Of a stretch of 58,408 nt of DNA, positions 27,939 through 38,001 are shown piece after piece. This DNA comes from Nitrospinota bacterium (GTDB taxonomy: Bacteria; Nitrospinota; Nitrospinia; Nitrospinales; VA-1), in NCBI GenBank assembly GCA_013349585.1, contig DUZG01000008.1, positions 1 to 58,408 on the forward strand, given 5' to 3'. The notes under the pieces are model-generated. The model had not been told where the DNA came from, made no database searches, and saw only the letters and a program-made list of their open reading frames with translations. The translations under genes and the position numbers were made by a program. The first letter of the stretch is position 1. Each line of letters begins with the position of its first letter.

Positions 27939-28072
27939 CTTCCCTCCCTTCATAGGGAGGGACTGAGGTAGGGTTGGCTTTTTCTTTTGTGATTTGGAGT
28001 TAAAAAAATGACTTTATTTTTTCAAACGAAATCAAACCCTCCCCAAACTTCTCCCTATGAAGGGAGGGGAAG
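27939..28072. repeat. REPIN/MITE-like inverted repeat
   Basis: Two arms of about 38 bp (27939-27976 and 28034-28072) are imperfect inverted copies, both containing a smaller palindrome CCCTCCCT-tcat-AGGGAGGG (intact in the left arm, degraded in the right). About 57 AT-rich bases lie between. The whole can fold into one long hairpin. This is the layout of REPIN or miniature non-autonomous elements. No coding capacity; copy number in the genome is unknown. Confidence 0.75.
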
Positions 28073-28140
28073 AGACACATTATATTAAACGTCAATATTG
28101 CTTTGTTTAGAATACTACTCTTAGAAAAGGAAACCCAAAA

Positions 28141-28371
28141 ATGATTTCACTTGATGGAGAAATAACAGAAGTAACGACTCCGCCCAACAAGGCAGACCAG
28201 TTTAGAGAGTTGACCATCTGGGTTCCTGAAACTGGAGAACATATCGAGTTGACCTGTTTCATTCATGAGCTTCAGAAAGCCGGGCTCGAGGAAGGCAGCC
28301 AAATATCCATCAAAATCGAAAAGAAATTTGACGTTGATTCCCTCACTCGCGACCTTCTCAAACCACAATAG
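28141..28371 (+). CDS. Small protein of unknown function
   Basis: A 76-residue soluble protein with no signal peptide or cysteine pair. Strand-rich: MISLDGEITEVTTPP, then ELTIWVPETGEHIELTCF and GSQISIKIEKKFD, suggesting a small beta-barrel (OB/TOBE-like), though I cannot assign a family. The start is supported by AAAGGA about 10 nt before the ATG. Lies 67 nt upstream of thiL, same strand, just after the inverted repeat. Confidence 0.65.
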   Translation: MISLDGEITEVTTPPNKADQFRELTIWVPETGEHIELTCFIHELQKAGLEEGSQISIKIEKKFDVDSLTRDLLKPQ

Positions 28372-28438
28372 GCTGGTAATTATTTATGCGTCTGATAGCA
28401 TAAAGATATAAACCAATATTGTACGCATCTTCCTTACC

Positions 28439-29452
28439 ATGACTAAAATCAAAGACTTGGGTGAATTCGGGTTGATTGATCGTTTATCCAGAAACTTCAA
28501 GCATCGCTTTAGCAACACGGTTCTATCACTTGGTGATGACTGCGCCGCTTATTCAGCAAGTCCATCAAAAAACCAGCTCGTCTCCACAGATGCACTTGTA
28601 GAAGATATCCACTTCAAACTTTCAACCATCTCGGCAGAGCAGTTAGGTAAAAAAGCCATTGCGGTCAACATAAGTGATATCGCAGCAATGGGGGGCACCC
28701 CTACACGAATTTTAATAACATTGGGGATATCCAAAAAAATCTCAGCTCCGTTTCTCGACCAGTTGTATAAAGGAATCCATAAAACTTGCGAGCTTTACAA
28801 TATTGAACTTTTTGGCGGAGACACGGTTTCATCGCCCGATTGTTTTTTTATTAACGTCACGATAATTGGCGAAACGAAAAAAGGAAAGCTTTTCACTCGA
28901 AAAGGCGCAAAAAAAGGAGACCTGATTTTCACAACCGGGACATTGGGAGACTCTAGTCTGGGATTATACATACAATCTAAAAAAAAATGGAAGTGCTCTG
29001 CAAAATCAAAAAAGTATCTTCTTGAAAAACACCTCACACCCATTCCACGATTAAAAGAAAGTCAATTACTGGCACGATCCACCTGCAAAATAAATTCAAT
29101 GATAGATATCAGTGATGGACTCGTGCAAGACCTGCATCATATCTGCAAACAATCTGGAACCGGGGCGTTAATTTTTGAAGAAAAACTACCACAATCGCAT
29201 GCATTTTCAAAAGTTTGTTCAGATAACAACTTAAACCCTGCACCTTTTATTTTGAATGGAGGCGAAGATTATGAATTACTATTTACTTTGCCAGCCGATG
29301 GTGCTAAAAATTTATATAGGCAGTTTGAAAAGGCCGAAGCACTTGTGACACATATTGGGGAGATCACTCAACCGTCCGAAAAAGTTTCTCTTTTAAAGAA
29401 AAATGGCAAAAGAGAAATTCTCCGCCAATCATCCGGTTTTAATCATTTTTAA
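28439..29452 (+). CDS. thiL: Thiamine-monophosphate kinase
   Basis: Phosphorylates thiamine monophosphate to thiamine diphosphate using ATP, the last step of cofactor synthesis. Family signatures: LGEFGLIDRL at the start, LGDDCAAY, STDALVEDIHF (metal-binding Asp cluster), NISDIAAMGG, and LFGGDTV. Length 337 aa is normal. Cytoplasmic. The other thiamine genes are not in the window. Confidence 0.95.
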   Translation: MTKIKDLGEFGLIDRLSRNFKHRFSNTVLSLGDDCAAYSASPSKNQLVSTDALVEDIHFKLSTISAEQLGKKAIAVNISDIAAMGGTPTRILITLGISKKISAPFLDQLYKGIHKTCELYNIELFGGDTVSSPDCFFINVTIIGETKKGKLFTRKGAKKGDLIFTTGTLGDSSLGLYIQSKKKWKCSAKSKKYLLEKHLTPIPRLKESQLLARSTCKINSMIDISDGLVQDLHHICKQSGTGALIFEEKLPQSHAFSKVCSDNNLNPAPFILNGGEDYELLFTLPADGAKNLYRQFEKAEALVTHIGEITQPSEKVSLLKKNGKREILRQSSGFNHF

Positions 29453-29539
29453 TATCACCGGTTACTATAAATTGCCACTATCGAGATTCATGTAATTCGA
29501 TATACAAGTGCCAGCCAAACTTGAGGTTTCTTAAAAACT

Positions 29540-30856
29540 TTGGACGACTCATTATTTCCACGGTCGCTATTACTCCTATTTTTGTTTTCTTGCTCAGCCT
29601 TTTTTTCAGCGTGCGAAGTCGCTTTTTTTTCACTCAACCCTCTCCAGCAAAAAGAGATGGCAGAAAAAAAAGGACGGTCCGGCCGCCTGGTTCATTCCCT
29701 CCTGCAAAAACCACGTGAACTGCTGATCACTATTTATATAGGTAACGAACTGGTCAACATTGGTATTTCTGTTGTCATCACTTCCATCACGATTTCCTTG
29801 TTTGGCAGTATCGGTGTAGGAATTGCCATTGGTGTTGGCACCCTGCTACTCCTTTTTCTTGGAGAAATTGTACCTAAAAGTATTTCCCTGAAATATGCAC
29901 AGTCCTACGCTCTGTTTGCAGCGTTCCCTCTAAAAGGATTTGCTAATATCGTTCAACCAGCACAAAAACTATTTAACTCTTGGACAGAAAAAATAATGCG
30001 CTCCATTGGCATTTTGACTCATCCTGAAAAGGAATCCTCCATATCCGATGAAGAATTTCGCACCATGGTGCAGGTTGGCGAAGGCGAAGGGGTTATAGAC
30101 TCTGATGAAAGATATTTGATTCAAAAGGCCATCGAATTTGGGGAAACAACCGTGGGCGAAGTTATGACGCCCCAAATTGATATGTTCACGGTAAACATCA
30201 ATGATAGCCTTGACGAAATTCTTCCCAGAATTGTTGCGAATTTTCACTCTAGAGTTCCAGTGTATGGAAATGATGATGAGGAAATATTGGGCATTCTTTT
30301 TACAAAAGACCTGACACGCCTCAAACATTTACCACGAGAAAAGGTAAACTTAAAAGGCATACTTCACCCCGCTGTTGTTGTTCCCAAAACCAAAATGATC
30401 AAAGAGATGCTTGAAGAATTCAGGAAACTAAAGAGGCATATGGCAATTGTCCTGGATGAGTACGGAAGCGTATGTGGCCTAGTGACTCTGGAAGATATCA
30501 TTGAAGAGCTGGTCGGTGAAATTGACAGTGAAATGCGAAGAGATGAACAGCCTCTATTGGAAATCAACGAAAATCAATTCAGAGTTTCAGGAGCCTACAA
30601 CCTTGCTGAATTCAATGAATTTTTCAACAGTGAATTACCAGAAGAAAATTACGATACTGTAGGCGGCTTGGTTTTTGGACTGTTTGGTAGAATTCCCCGA
30701 TCAGGAGAATCAACAACTGTAGATCACTTCAAATTCCGTGTGGAAAAAATGAAGGGCTCAAGAATCCTTAACATTCACTTAACTCTCCTCAAACGATCGG
30801 CCACAACACCGCCCTTGCCCGCTGACTCAGAATCAATTAAGAGCGTAACAACATAA
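29540..30856 (+). CDS. CNNM/CorC-family transporter (first copy)
   Basis: Membrane protein with an N-terminal DUF21/CNNM domain (hydrophobic helices to about residue 140, including FFSACEVAFFSLN). A CBS pair follows (GEVMTPQIDMFTV; SVCGLVTLEDIIEELVGEI), and a C-terminal CorC/HlyC domain (YDTVGGLVFGLFGRIP). Likely magnesium or cobalt efflux or homeostasis. The start is a TTG, since no ATG exists in the expected place. Its TAA overlaps the ATG of the next gene by one base, so the two paralogues are translationally coupled and may heterodimerise. Confidence 0.92.
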   Translation: MDDSLFPRSLLLLFLFSCSAFFSACEVAFFSLNPLQQKEMAEKKGRSGRLVHSLLQKPRELLITIYIGNELVNIGISVVITSITISLFGSIGVGIAIGVGTLLLLFLGEIVPKSISLKYAQSYALFAAFPLKGFANIVQPAQKLFNSWTEKIMRSIGILTHPEKESSISDEEFRTMVQVGEGEGVIDSDERYLIQKAIEFGETTVGEVMTPQIDMFTVNINDSLDEILPRIVANFHSRVPVYGNDDEEILGILFTKDLTRLKHLPREKVNLKGILHPAVVVPKTKMIKEMLEEFRKLKRHMAIVLDEYGSVCGLVTLEDIIEELVGEIDSEMRRDEQPLLEINENQFRVSGAYNLAEFNEFFNSELPEENYDTVGGLVFGLFGRIPRSGESTTVDHFKFRVEKMKGSRILNIHLTLLKRSATTPPLPADSESIKSVTT

Positions 30857-32124
30857 TGGATCCTGCAACCACAATCTTTTGGGTACTGCTAGCTGTAATA
30901 TTTGAGGCCTTTTTTTCTGGCTCTGAAATTGGAATGGTTTCAGTCAATCGAATTAAAATGAAGCAACTGGCAGAAGAAGGAAATTCTGCCGCACAATCCG
31001 TTTTAACTCTTCTAGACGACCCCGAAAAACTTTTCACAACAACATCGCTGGGCACCAACCTCGCTATGATGACCAGCACGGCTATATTCACCGCATTCAT
31101 GGTTTCTCAATTTGGTGCCTTTGGCGAATGGATGGCTATGGTGATTATTTTTCCTCTGGTATTTTTTGGCGGAGAAATCATACCTAAGGTAATTTTTCAG
31201 AATCGCGCTGACAGTCTCATGTTGATAATGATCTATCCCTTGAATCTTTTTTATAAGATCATGAGCCCTTTTATAAACTGGCTTTCCAAAACATCGCAAA
31301 GCCTAACGAGTCGCGTTCCAGAAGGCATAACAGAGAAGACATTTACTTTCAGTCGTGATCAGTTAAGAAAAGCATTGAGCCTGGACTCACAAACTGTAGA
31401 TCTTGGCAACACCGAAAAGAAAATCATCCATAACATATTTAACTTCGGTGAGCTCACCGCAGAGCAATGTATGGTACCTCTTGTTCAAATGACAGCGATC
31501 AAGGACACCGCCACACTAAAAGAAGTACATGAGATGGCAAATGACTCCGGTTTTTCCCGGCTGCCGGTTTTCCATGAGCGGATGCATAATTTGATAGGCA
31601 TTCTAAATGCTTTCGACCTACTGGATCAGGAGATGGATAGCTCTCCAATCACAGCCTTAGTCAGACCGACTCACTACATTCCACCGAATAAAAAGATTGA
31701 CGATTTGCTGAAAGAATTACAACAAGGTGGTTTACATATGGCTTTTGTGGTGGATGAATATGGTGGTTGCATCGGCCTCGTCACCATCGAAGATCTTCTT
31801 GAAAGAATAGTCGGCGAAATTGAAGATGAATATGACAAGCCCGAAAAACTATACGAACCCTATGCAGAAGGGGGATTTCTGGTCGAGTCCAGCACGGAAA
31901 TAAGCGTCCTAAACGAAACATTAGGTTGGGATTTGCCTGGAGGAGACTTCGAAACTATTGGCGGACTAGTGATTGACCGGCTGGAAAAAATTCCGCATCC
32001 TGGCGAACAGATTCTTGCTGGTTCTTATCGTCTGACCGTCAAAGATTCAAGCAAAAGAAAAATTCAATCGCTTATCGTCAGAAAACGAGAAGATACTGAG
32101 ATTGAGAAGGAAGTCATCACTTAG
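30856..32124 (+). CDS. CNNM/CorC-family transporter (second copy)
   Basis: Same architecture as the preceding gene: CNNM membrane domain (EAFFSGSEIGMVSVNRIK, about residues 15-32, then further helices to about 140), CBS pair (AEQCMVPLVQM; GGCIGLVTIEDLLERIVGEI) and CorC/HlyC domain (FETIGGLVIDRLEKIPHPGE). Sequence divergence between the two copies is large, so the duplication is old. Starts within the TAATG junction. Probable divalent-cation transport at the inner membrane. Confidence 0.92.
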   Translation: MDPATTIFWVLLAVIFEAFFSGSEIGMVSVNRIKMKQLAEEGNSAAQSVLTLLDDPEKLFTTTSLGTNLAMMTSTAIFTAFMVSQFGAFGEWMAMVIIFPLVFFGGEIIPKVIFQNRADSLMLIMIYPLNLFYKIMSPFINWLSKTSQSLTSRVPEGITEKTFTFSRDQLRKALSLDSQTVDLGNTEKKIIHNIFNFGELTAEQCMVPLVQMTAIKDTATLKEVHEMANDSGFSRLPVFHERMHNLIGILNAFDLLDQEMDSSPITALVRPTHYIPPNKKIDDLLKELQQGGLHMAFVVDEYGGCIGLVTIEDLLERIVGEIEDEYDKPEKLYEPYAEGGFLVESSTEISVLNETLGWDLPGGDFETIGGLVIDRLEKIPHPGEQILAGSYRLTVKDSSKRKIQSLIVRKREDTEIEKEVIT

Positions 32125-32239
32125 CAAGGCAGGCCCAGTCTCTCGAGAAGGATCTGGCAAGTGTCGGGGGGGATAAACTATCTTGACTTAACAAGTCTTC
32201 ACTCATTGAGTCTAGTGTCACACTGATCGGCATGGCACG

Positions 32240-32962
32240 CTAGATCCCTCTAGTGTTTTCCAACTCCTGATACGCCGCCTGGATTTCCAAAAATTTCAAA
32301 TGCGCTTCTTCAACAGCTTTTTCGCCTTCATGAGCTACTCGATCGGGGTGGCACAAGCTAATAAGACTGCGATAAGCTTTCTTTACTTCTTCATTTGAAG
32401 CATCTGAGGGAATTTTTAAAACATGATACGGAGTTTTGAATATTTCCAGGGAATATTTTACTCTGATTTTATTATGCTGGTCATAAGACAAACCTAATAT
32501 TAGAACGACCTGCTTAAGTAAACTTTCCACACCCTCGCCCAAGCTATTTTCTACCAAACAAATCTGGTAGCAAAGAGCGACTAGTAAGAGGTTATAATTA
32601 TTCTGACAGGATTTTTTATACCCTTTAATAAAGGGATCTATATCTGGTTTTTTATTTTGCACTTCACGGATTAGGGGATCAATGGCCTTAAAATCAGCAA
32701 CCCCAAACCCTAAATTTTTAATAAAAAACTTGTGGATGATTTTAATCTGGCTTTGCGTTAAAGGGCCATTCACTATTCCTACTCGGGTCAGGATTATCAC
32801 CAGAGAGGTTATAAAGTCTGCCTTATTATGAATACCAGGCAAACATTTTTGCAGTTTTTTTTGAAATTTTTGCCCAAGAAAATATTCAGCAGCACCACCC
32901 ACAACAGCACCAAAGGGACCGCCACGCAAAAAGCCTAAACCCGCACCCATCCACCAAGACAT
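32240..32962 (-). CDS. DjlA-like DnaJ-domain protein
   Basis: N-terminal Gly/Ala-rich segment (GAGLGFLRGGPFGAVVGGAAEYFLG) can be a membrane anchor, as in DjlA. The middle (residues 40-165) is a TerB-like helical domain, and the C-terminal 65 residues are a J domain with YHVLKIPSDASNEEVKKAYR and the essential HPDR motif (LCHPDRVAHEGE). A J domain stimulates DnaK-type ATPase, so this is a membrane-associated co-chaperone. 240 aa fits DjlA-like proteins. Confidence 0.88.
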   Translation of the reverse strand: MSWWMGAGLGFLRGGPFGAVVGGAAEYFLGQKFQKKLQKCLPGIHNKADFITSLVIILTRVGIVNGPLTQSQIKIIHKFFIKNLGFGVADFKAIDPLIREVQNKKPDIDPFIKGYKKSCQNNYNLLLVALCYQICLVENSLGEGVESLLKQVVLILGLSYDQHNKIRVKYSLEIFKTPYHVLKIPSDASNEEVKKAYRSLISLCHPDRVAHEGEKAVEEAHLKFLEIQAAYQELENTRGI

Positions 32963-33089
32963 ATTATGAATTTATTTTAGTAATACTGATTTATAAAATT
33001 ATATGATCAACAACTTTCGCAGACCTTTTCTACGCTCGAATTTATTATACTAATAAATCGTTATTTTAAATTATCAATGGAGAAAATAA

Positions 33090-33380
33090 ATGATCAAACA
33101 TATCGTAATGTTCAAATTAGCCGAAAAAACTACTAAAAACATGGAACGTGCTATCGATTCCCTAAGGAGTCTAGAGGGAAAAATTGAAACTTTACAGACA
33201 ATCGAAATAGGAACCGATTTTCTCGAATCGGAGAGAAGCTATGACATTGTACTCACTGCACACTTTAAAGACCGAGACGGATTAAAGATATATGCCAACC
33301 ACGAGAACCATTTACCAGTAGTTAAAATAATGCGGTCTTTATGTTCATCCTCGGTGGTAGTCGATTATGATATAAATTGA
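33090..33380 (+). CDS. Dabb-domain protein
   Basis: A 96-residue dimeric alpha/beta-barrel protein of the stress-responsive Dabb family: begins MIKHIVMFKLAE and contains the SLEGKIETLQTIEIGTDF and HENHLPVVKIM segments usual for the fold. Cytoplasmic. Ribosome site GGAG lies 10 nt before the ATG. Function in bacteria is generally unknown. Confidence 0.88.
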   Translation: MIKHIVMFKLAEKTTKNMERAIDSLRSLEGKIETLQTIEIGTDFLESERSYDIVLTAHFKDRDGLKIYANHENHLPVVKIMRSLCSSSVVVDYDIN

Positions 33381-33576
33381 CGCCGTTATCATTCCCAAAT
33401 GGACGAGTTTCGTTCAAAAACCCTATTGACACAAAAAAATGAGTCGATTCTGGCAAATAAAGGCTTGTACTTTATTTTTCCAAATGATAGAGTTCTAAAA
33501 ATTTTCACCTAACCGGAAGTCCAGGTTTATTTCCCTCTGGATTCGCCTTTGAGTACCAAAAATAGGAGGTTCGATA

Positions 33577-34269
33577 ATGGCGACGAAGAAAGAAGTAAAA
33601 AAAACCGAAAAAAAGAAAATTCCCGTTAAGAAAAAAACCGCAAAAAAAGAGGTAAAGAAGACATTGCCAGCAAAAAATAAAATATCCAAAAAAGCGGTGA
33701 AAAAGATAACTACGTCTAAAAAAGACAAAAAAGCCAGTACACCGCCGGCTAAAAAGCCAGAGACAAAAAAAGCTACCACCAAAAAGAAAACAACAAAAAA
33801 GACTTCGACTCCTACGAAAACCAAAGCAGCACCCAGAAAAATAACTACCCCGGTAAAAAAAGCCGAAACCGATACCGCTACAACTGTAAAAAAACCAAAA
33901 GCGAAAATACGGGCACTTCCCAAGCTAGGAACTGAGACCCTGAAAATAAAGGAAAGGTTACTCGCAAAACGAAGTGACCTGTTAAAATCAATTCAATCTT
34001 CGAAATCCTTGGAAAGGGATGCTGGGGATCTGGCTTTTAGCAATGAAATTGATCTTGCTTCAAGTCTAGAAGGAAGAGAAATGCTCTTTCAACTGACCAG
34101 CCGTGACCGCAATGAACTACGATTGATTGAAGATGCTTTGTTTAGAATAAACGAGGGTACTTTTGGGGCATGCGAATCCTGCGAGGAACAAATAAGTCTA
34201 AAAAGGCTACAGATCATGCCTCTCACTCCCTTATGCATCTCATGCCAGGAAGCTGCTGAAAACTTGTAG
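33577..34269 (+). CDS. DksA/TraR-type zinc-finger protein with lysine-rich tail
   Basis: The C-terminal 110 residues match DksA-like RNA-polymerase secondary-channel regulators: a coiled coil, the tip element NEIDLASSLEG, and a C4 zinc finger CESC...CISC. The N-terminal ~110 residues are a Lys/Ala/Thr/Pro low-complexity region like histone H1 tails (KKKTAKKEVKK; KKATTKKKTTKK), encoded by A-rich DNA. AGGAGG precedes the ATG. The stop is 2 nt from the stop of the convergent secA. Proposed: a nucleoid- or RNAP-associated regulator. Confidence 0.85.
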   Translation: MATKKEVKKTEKKKIPVKKKTAKKEVKKTLPAKNKISKKAVKKITTSKKDKKASTPPAKKPETKKATTKKKTTKKTSTPTKTKAAPRKITTPVKKAETDTATTVKKPKAKIRALPKLGTETLKIKERLLAKRSDLLKSIQSSKSLERDAGDLAFSNEIDLASSLEGREMLFQLTSRDRNELRLIEDALFRINEGTFGACESCEEQISLKRLQIMPLTPLCISCQEAAENL

Positions 34270-34271
34270 CC

Positions 34272-36854
34272 TTATTTTCCGTGGCATTTTTTGTATTTTT
34301 TTCCACTTCCACAAGGGCAAGGGTCGTTTCTCCCAACCTTTTCATCTACGCGGCGAACTGTCTCGGGCTTGTCGGAACCTTCAACATCCCCTCTATGCTC
34401 AACCATCTTTTTTGGCTGCGCAATAATATCTTCATCGTCGAATTCACTTTCCCTTCGCACTTGAACCTTGAAAAGATATTCCGTGGTTTCTTCTTTTATC
34501 TTTGCCATCAAATTACTGAAAAGAGCAAAGCCTTCTTTTTTATACTCGGTCAGTGGGTTTTTCTGAGCGTATCCTCGCAGGCCGATACCTTCTTTCAAAT
34601 GATCCATGCCTAGTAAGTGATCCTTCCAAAGAGTATCCAAAACCTGAAGCATAATTATTTTTTCCTGATGCCTCATCGCGGATGGATCAATCTCTAATTC
34701 TTTGACAATTACATCTTCCTTTAATTGATAGACTTCACATACTGCATCAATAACCGATTCATATAGTTTTTCACGGTTACAATCTTCTAAACCCAGTTTA
34801 TGTTTGCCTTCAATTTCCAATTCATGGTCATTAATTTTTTTTATATGAGCACCAAACTGCCGTCCAAGAAAATCATTCAAATATTCGATATCCCATTCTT
34901 CCGGATAAATTTTTTCATGAGCAACTTCGGAAATAATGTCATCAACCAGTTCATCTGCCATATCAAGAAGAATTTCTTTAGGGCTTTCCGCCGAGATGAT
35001 GCTTCTTCTAAGAGCATAAAGAACTTCCCTTTGACGGTTCATTACATCGTCATACTCTAGAACATGCTTTCGAATATCAAAATTATGGGCTTCTACTTTT
35101 TTCTGGGCATTGGCAACCGCCTTGGAAACCATGCTGTGCTCAATGGGTTGACCTCCTTCCATACCTAACCGTGCCATAAGAGGAGAAATTTTATCCGAAC
35201 CAAAAATGCGAAGCAGATCATCTTCTAGGCAAAGAAAAAACCGGGAAGAACCATTATCTCCCTGCCTCCCCGATCGCCCTCGCAACTGATTATCAATGCG
35301 CCGACTTTCATGGCGCTCGGTTCCAAGAATATGAAGTCCACCTAATTCAGGAACTCCTTCACCAAGAACAATATCGGTTCCTCGGCCTGCCATATTGGTC
35401 GCAATGGTGACAGCGTTAGGTTGCCCGGCCAGAGAAATGATCTCTGCCTCCGATTCATGGTGCTTTGCATTGAGCACACTGTGCTTGATTCCATATTTCT
35501 TTAATGTTTTGCTCAAAAGTTCTGACTTCTCAATTGAAATTGTACCCACCAGAACGGGTCGGCCCATTTCGCTTAACTCTCTTACTTCCTCAATCACTGC
35601 ATCGAATTTTTCATTTTCCGTTCTATAAATCACATCGGGAAAGTCTTCGCGAATCATCGGACGGTTGGTCGGCACCACAATCACTTCGAGTTTATAAATG
35701 GACATAAACTCTTCTGCTTCTGTATCAGCGGTACCGGTCATTCCACCCAATTTTCCATACATACGAAAATAATTCTGGAATGTGATGCTCGCAAGGGTCT
35801 GATTCTCATTTTCTATATTGACACCTTCCTTCGCTTCCAAAGCTTGATGCAAACCATCACTGTATCTCCTGCCGTTCATCATTCGCCCAGTAAACTCATC
35901 AATGATGATTACTTCTCCATCACGAACAACATAATCCACTTCGTTTTTAAAAATTCCATGTGCTTTAACAGCTTGATTCAGGCAATGAAGGGTTTCAATA
36001 TTCGAAGGATCATAGAGATTATCAATATTCAGGTCTTTCTCCATCTTGGAGATCCCATCTTCAGTAAGGGATGCACTTCGGGCCTTTTCATCTATCGTGT
36101 AATGTTTTTCTTTTTTCAAGCTGGGAACCAACTTATTAACCGTATAATATTTGTCAGTTGACTCCTCTGCAGGGCCGGAAATAATCAACGGAGTCCGAGC
36201 TTCATCGATCAAAATATTATCAACTTCATCAATGATTCCAAAGTTCAAATCTCGTTGAACCATTTGCTCTTTGGAAAACTTCATATTATCGCGCAAGTAA
36301 TCGAAACCAAACTCATTATTGGTTCCATAGAGCACGTCACAGTTGTAAGCGGCCTTTCTCTCTTCTTCAGGAATATCATGAAAAACCATACCGACGGAAA
36401 GCCCCAGAAATTTGTATACGGTTCCCATCCATTCACTATCCCGGGTCGCCAAATAATCATTTACGGTAATGACATGAACACCCTTCCCTCCCAGGGCGTT
36501 TAGGTACACCGGTAAAGTAGCCATCAATGTTTTGCCTTCACCGGTTTTCATCTCTGCGATTTTTCCCTCGTGCAAAACAATCCCACCAATCATCTGGGCA
36601 TCGAAATGTCGCATCTCAAGAGTTCGCCAACTTGCTTCACGAACTACAGCAAAAGCTTCAGGAAGAATTTCATCCAACGTCTCGCCTTTAGAAATTCTAT
36701 CTTTAAACTCAGTTGTCTTTTCTTTTAACTCGGCATCGGTGAGTGGTTTGATTTTACCTTCCCAGCCATTGATTGATTCCACTATGACCTGGATACGTTT
36801 TATTTCCCGATCATTTCGGGTACCAATCATTTTTTTTATGAGTCCAAATACCAT
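34272..36854 (-). CDS. secA: Preprotein translocase ATPase SecA
   Basis: Motor of the Sec pathway. Walker A ([14 protein letters not shown]), Walker B ([20 protein letters not shown]), NBD2 ([14 protein letters not shown]) and the C-terminal zinc/SecB-binding motif [15 protein letters not shown] are all present. Length 860 aa is typical. Downstream of the M23 peptidase on the same strand; convergent with the DksA-like gene with almost no space between. Confidence 0.98.
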   Translation of the reverse strand: MVFGLIKKMIGTRNDREIKRIQVIVESINGWEGKIKPLTDAELKEKTTEFKDRISKGETLDEILPEAFAVVREASWRTLEMRHFDAQMIGGIVLHEGKIAEMKTGEGKTLMATLPVYLNALGGKGVHVITVNDYLATRDSEWMGTVYKFLGLSVGMVFHDIPEEERKAAYNCDVLYGTNNEFGFDYLRDNMKFSKEQMVQRDLNFGIIDEVDNILIDEARTPLIISGPAEESTDKYYTVNKLVPSLKKEKHYTIDEKARSASLTEDGISKMEKDLNIDNLYDPSNIETLHCLNQAVKAHGIFKNEVDYVVRDGEVIIIDEFTGRMMNGRRYSDGLHQALEAKEGVNIENENQTLASITFQNYFRMYGKLGGMTGTADTEAEEFMSIYKLEVIVVPTNRPMIREDFPDVIYRTENEKFDAVIEEVRELSEMGRPVLVGTISIEKSELLSKTLKKYGIKHSVLNAKHHESEAEIISLAGQPNAVTIATNMAGRGTDIVLGEGVPELGGLHILGTERHESRRIDNQLRGRSGRQGDNGSSRFFLCLEDDLLRIFGSDKISPLMARLGMEGGQPIEHSMVSKAVANAQKKVEAHNFDIRKHVLEYDDVMNRQREVLYALRRSIISAESPKEILLDMADELVDDIISEVAHEKIYPEEWDIEYLNDFLGRQFGAHIKKINDHELEIEGKHKLGLEDCNREKLYESVIDAVCEVYQLKEDVIVKELEIDPSAMRHQEKIIMLQVLDTLWKDHLLGMDHLKEGIGLRGYAQKNPLTEYKKEGFALFSNLMAKIKEETTEYLFKVQVRRESEFDDEDIIAQPKKMVEHRGDVEGSDKPETVRRVDEKVGRNDPCPCGSGKKYKKCHGK

Positions 36855-37002
36855 TGCAATTTAAACCGGAAAAATTTTATAAAATGGGAAGAATACAAAT
36901 TCTACTAGATTAGAAGTAGCAAGTGCCGTTTGGGTTATGAAGAAAAAATGTTCGAGTGGGGAGGAAATGTACCAGGAACCAACTCAATGTATTAGTGGTC
37001 TA

Positions 37003-37938
37003 TCAATCGTCCAGGATATAGTTTTTGGGGGTTACAGGAATGCCATGCAACAAAACTTCATAATGCAAATGAGGCCCCGTGCTCCTTCCCGTACTACCAA
37101 CCAGAGAGATCACCTGCCCTCGTTTGACACGGTCACCCACTTTAACCAGGTGTTTTGAGTTGTGTCCATAACGAGTCACCACACCGTATCCATGATTAAT
37201 TTCAACCATGTTACCGTAGCCATATTCTCTACCTTCGACAACGACTTCGCCGTCAGCGGTGGCTCTAACCTGCGATCCAGAACGTGCCGCAATATCCCAC
37301 CCATCATGTTTTTCACGCAACCCCGTAAAGGGTGATTTACGAAAACCAAATGCGGATGTTACCCAGCCACGAGTCGGCCAGATCGAAGGCGTTGAGGAAA
37401 GAAGTGATTTCTGATTTTTAAAAAAGTTATCAAGTTCCTGAAAACTGATGCTTTGAATTTTTGCCTGCTTGTCTAAATGGTCTAAGCCGTTAGACAAACG
37501 CTCAACCATACTTGCAGCACCGCGTCCCATAGAGGTGTTGAAGCTGCTGGTGGTCATACCATAAGGGCCACCAACACCCCAGTTTTTTTCTACCGATTTC
37601 GGAGAGTTTTCAAGTGCCGTGATAACTCGCAACTTTTTCTCAAAACGTTCCAGTCGAGCCATTTCAGTTTCAAAATTCTTGACCTGATGAGAAAATTTTT
37701 CTACCTGAATTTTTCTTATTTTTGATTCCTTGCGGAGCTTGGCTAATTCCGTTTCATTGCCCTGCAAGTGTAAATATTGCTGAACGAAATAAATGGAGGA
37801 ACCCAAAAAAGCAACAAAAAGGACTCCGGTAACAATAAACCCAAGTTTTGCAAGCTTCTTGGGGAGGCAGATTTTTTTGGGGGAACCCAATGCCCCAGGG
37901 AATACAACTATAGTAAAATCGTCTTTTAGCACCCTCAC
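37003..37938 (-). CDS. M23-family peptidase
   Basis: Inner-membrane-anchored protein facing the periplasm: a transmembrane helix at about residues 32-52 (GFIVTGVLFVAFLGSSIYF), a coiled coil (KLRKESKIRKIQVEKFSHQ), then an LytM/M23 domain with HDGWDIAA and HLHYEVL, so the zinc ligands are intact. Such proteins cut peptidoglycan crosslinks or activate amidases. Upstream of secA on the same strand, 148 nt apart. Length 311 aa is usual. Confidence 0.92.
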   Translation of the reverse strand: MRVLKDDFTIVVFPGALGSPKKICLPKKLAKLGFIVTGVLFVAFLGSSIYFVQQYLHLQGNETELAKLRKESKIRKIQVEKFSHQVKNFETEMARLERFEKKLRVITALENSPKSVEKNWGVGGPYGMTTSSFNTSMGRGAASMVERLSNGLDHLDKQAKIQSISFQELDNFFKNQKSLLSSTPSIWPTRGWVTSAFGFRKSPFTGLREKHDGWDIAARSGSQVRATADGEVVVEGREYGYGNMVEINHGYGVVTRYGHNSKHLVKVGDRVKRGQVISLVGSTGRSTGPHLHYEVLLHGIPVTPKNYILDD

Positions 37939-38001
37939 TCCTTAACTGGAAATTGAAAACCCTATAAATCTTGCAATCCTAACGTTTAAACCCCTTATTT
38001 G

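Noticed and set aside
33495-33923. 142-codon minus-strand ORF of Phe/Val-rich sequence
   Set aside because: It is the complement of the lysine-rich AAA-type codons of the DksA-like gene; hydrophobicity is an artefact of the reverse strand.
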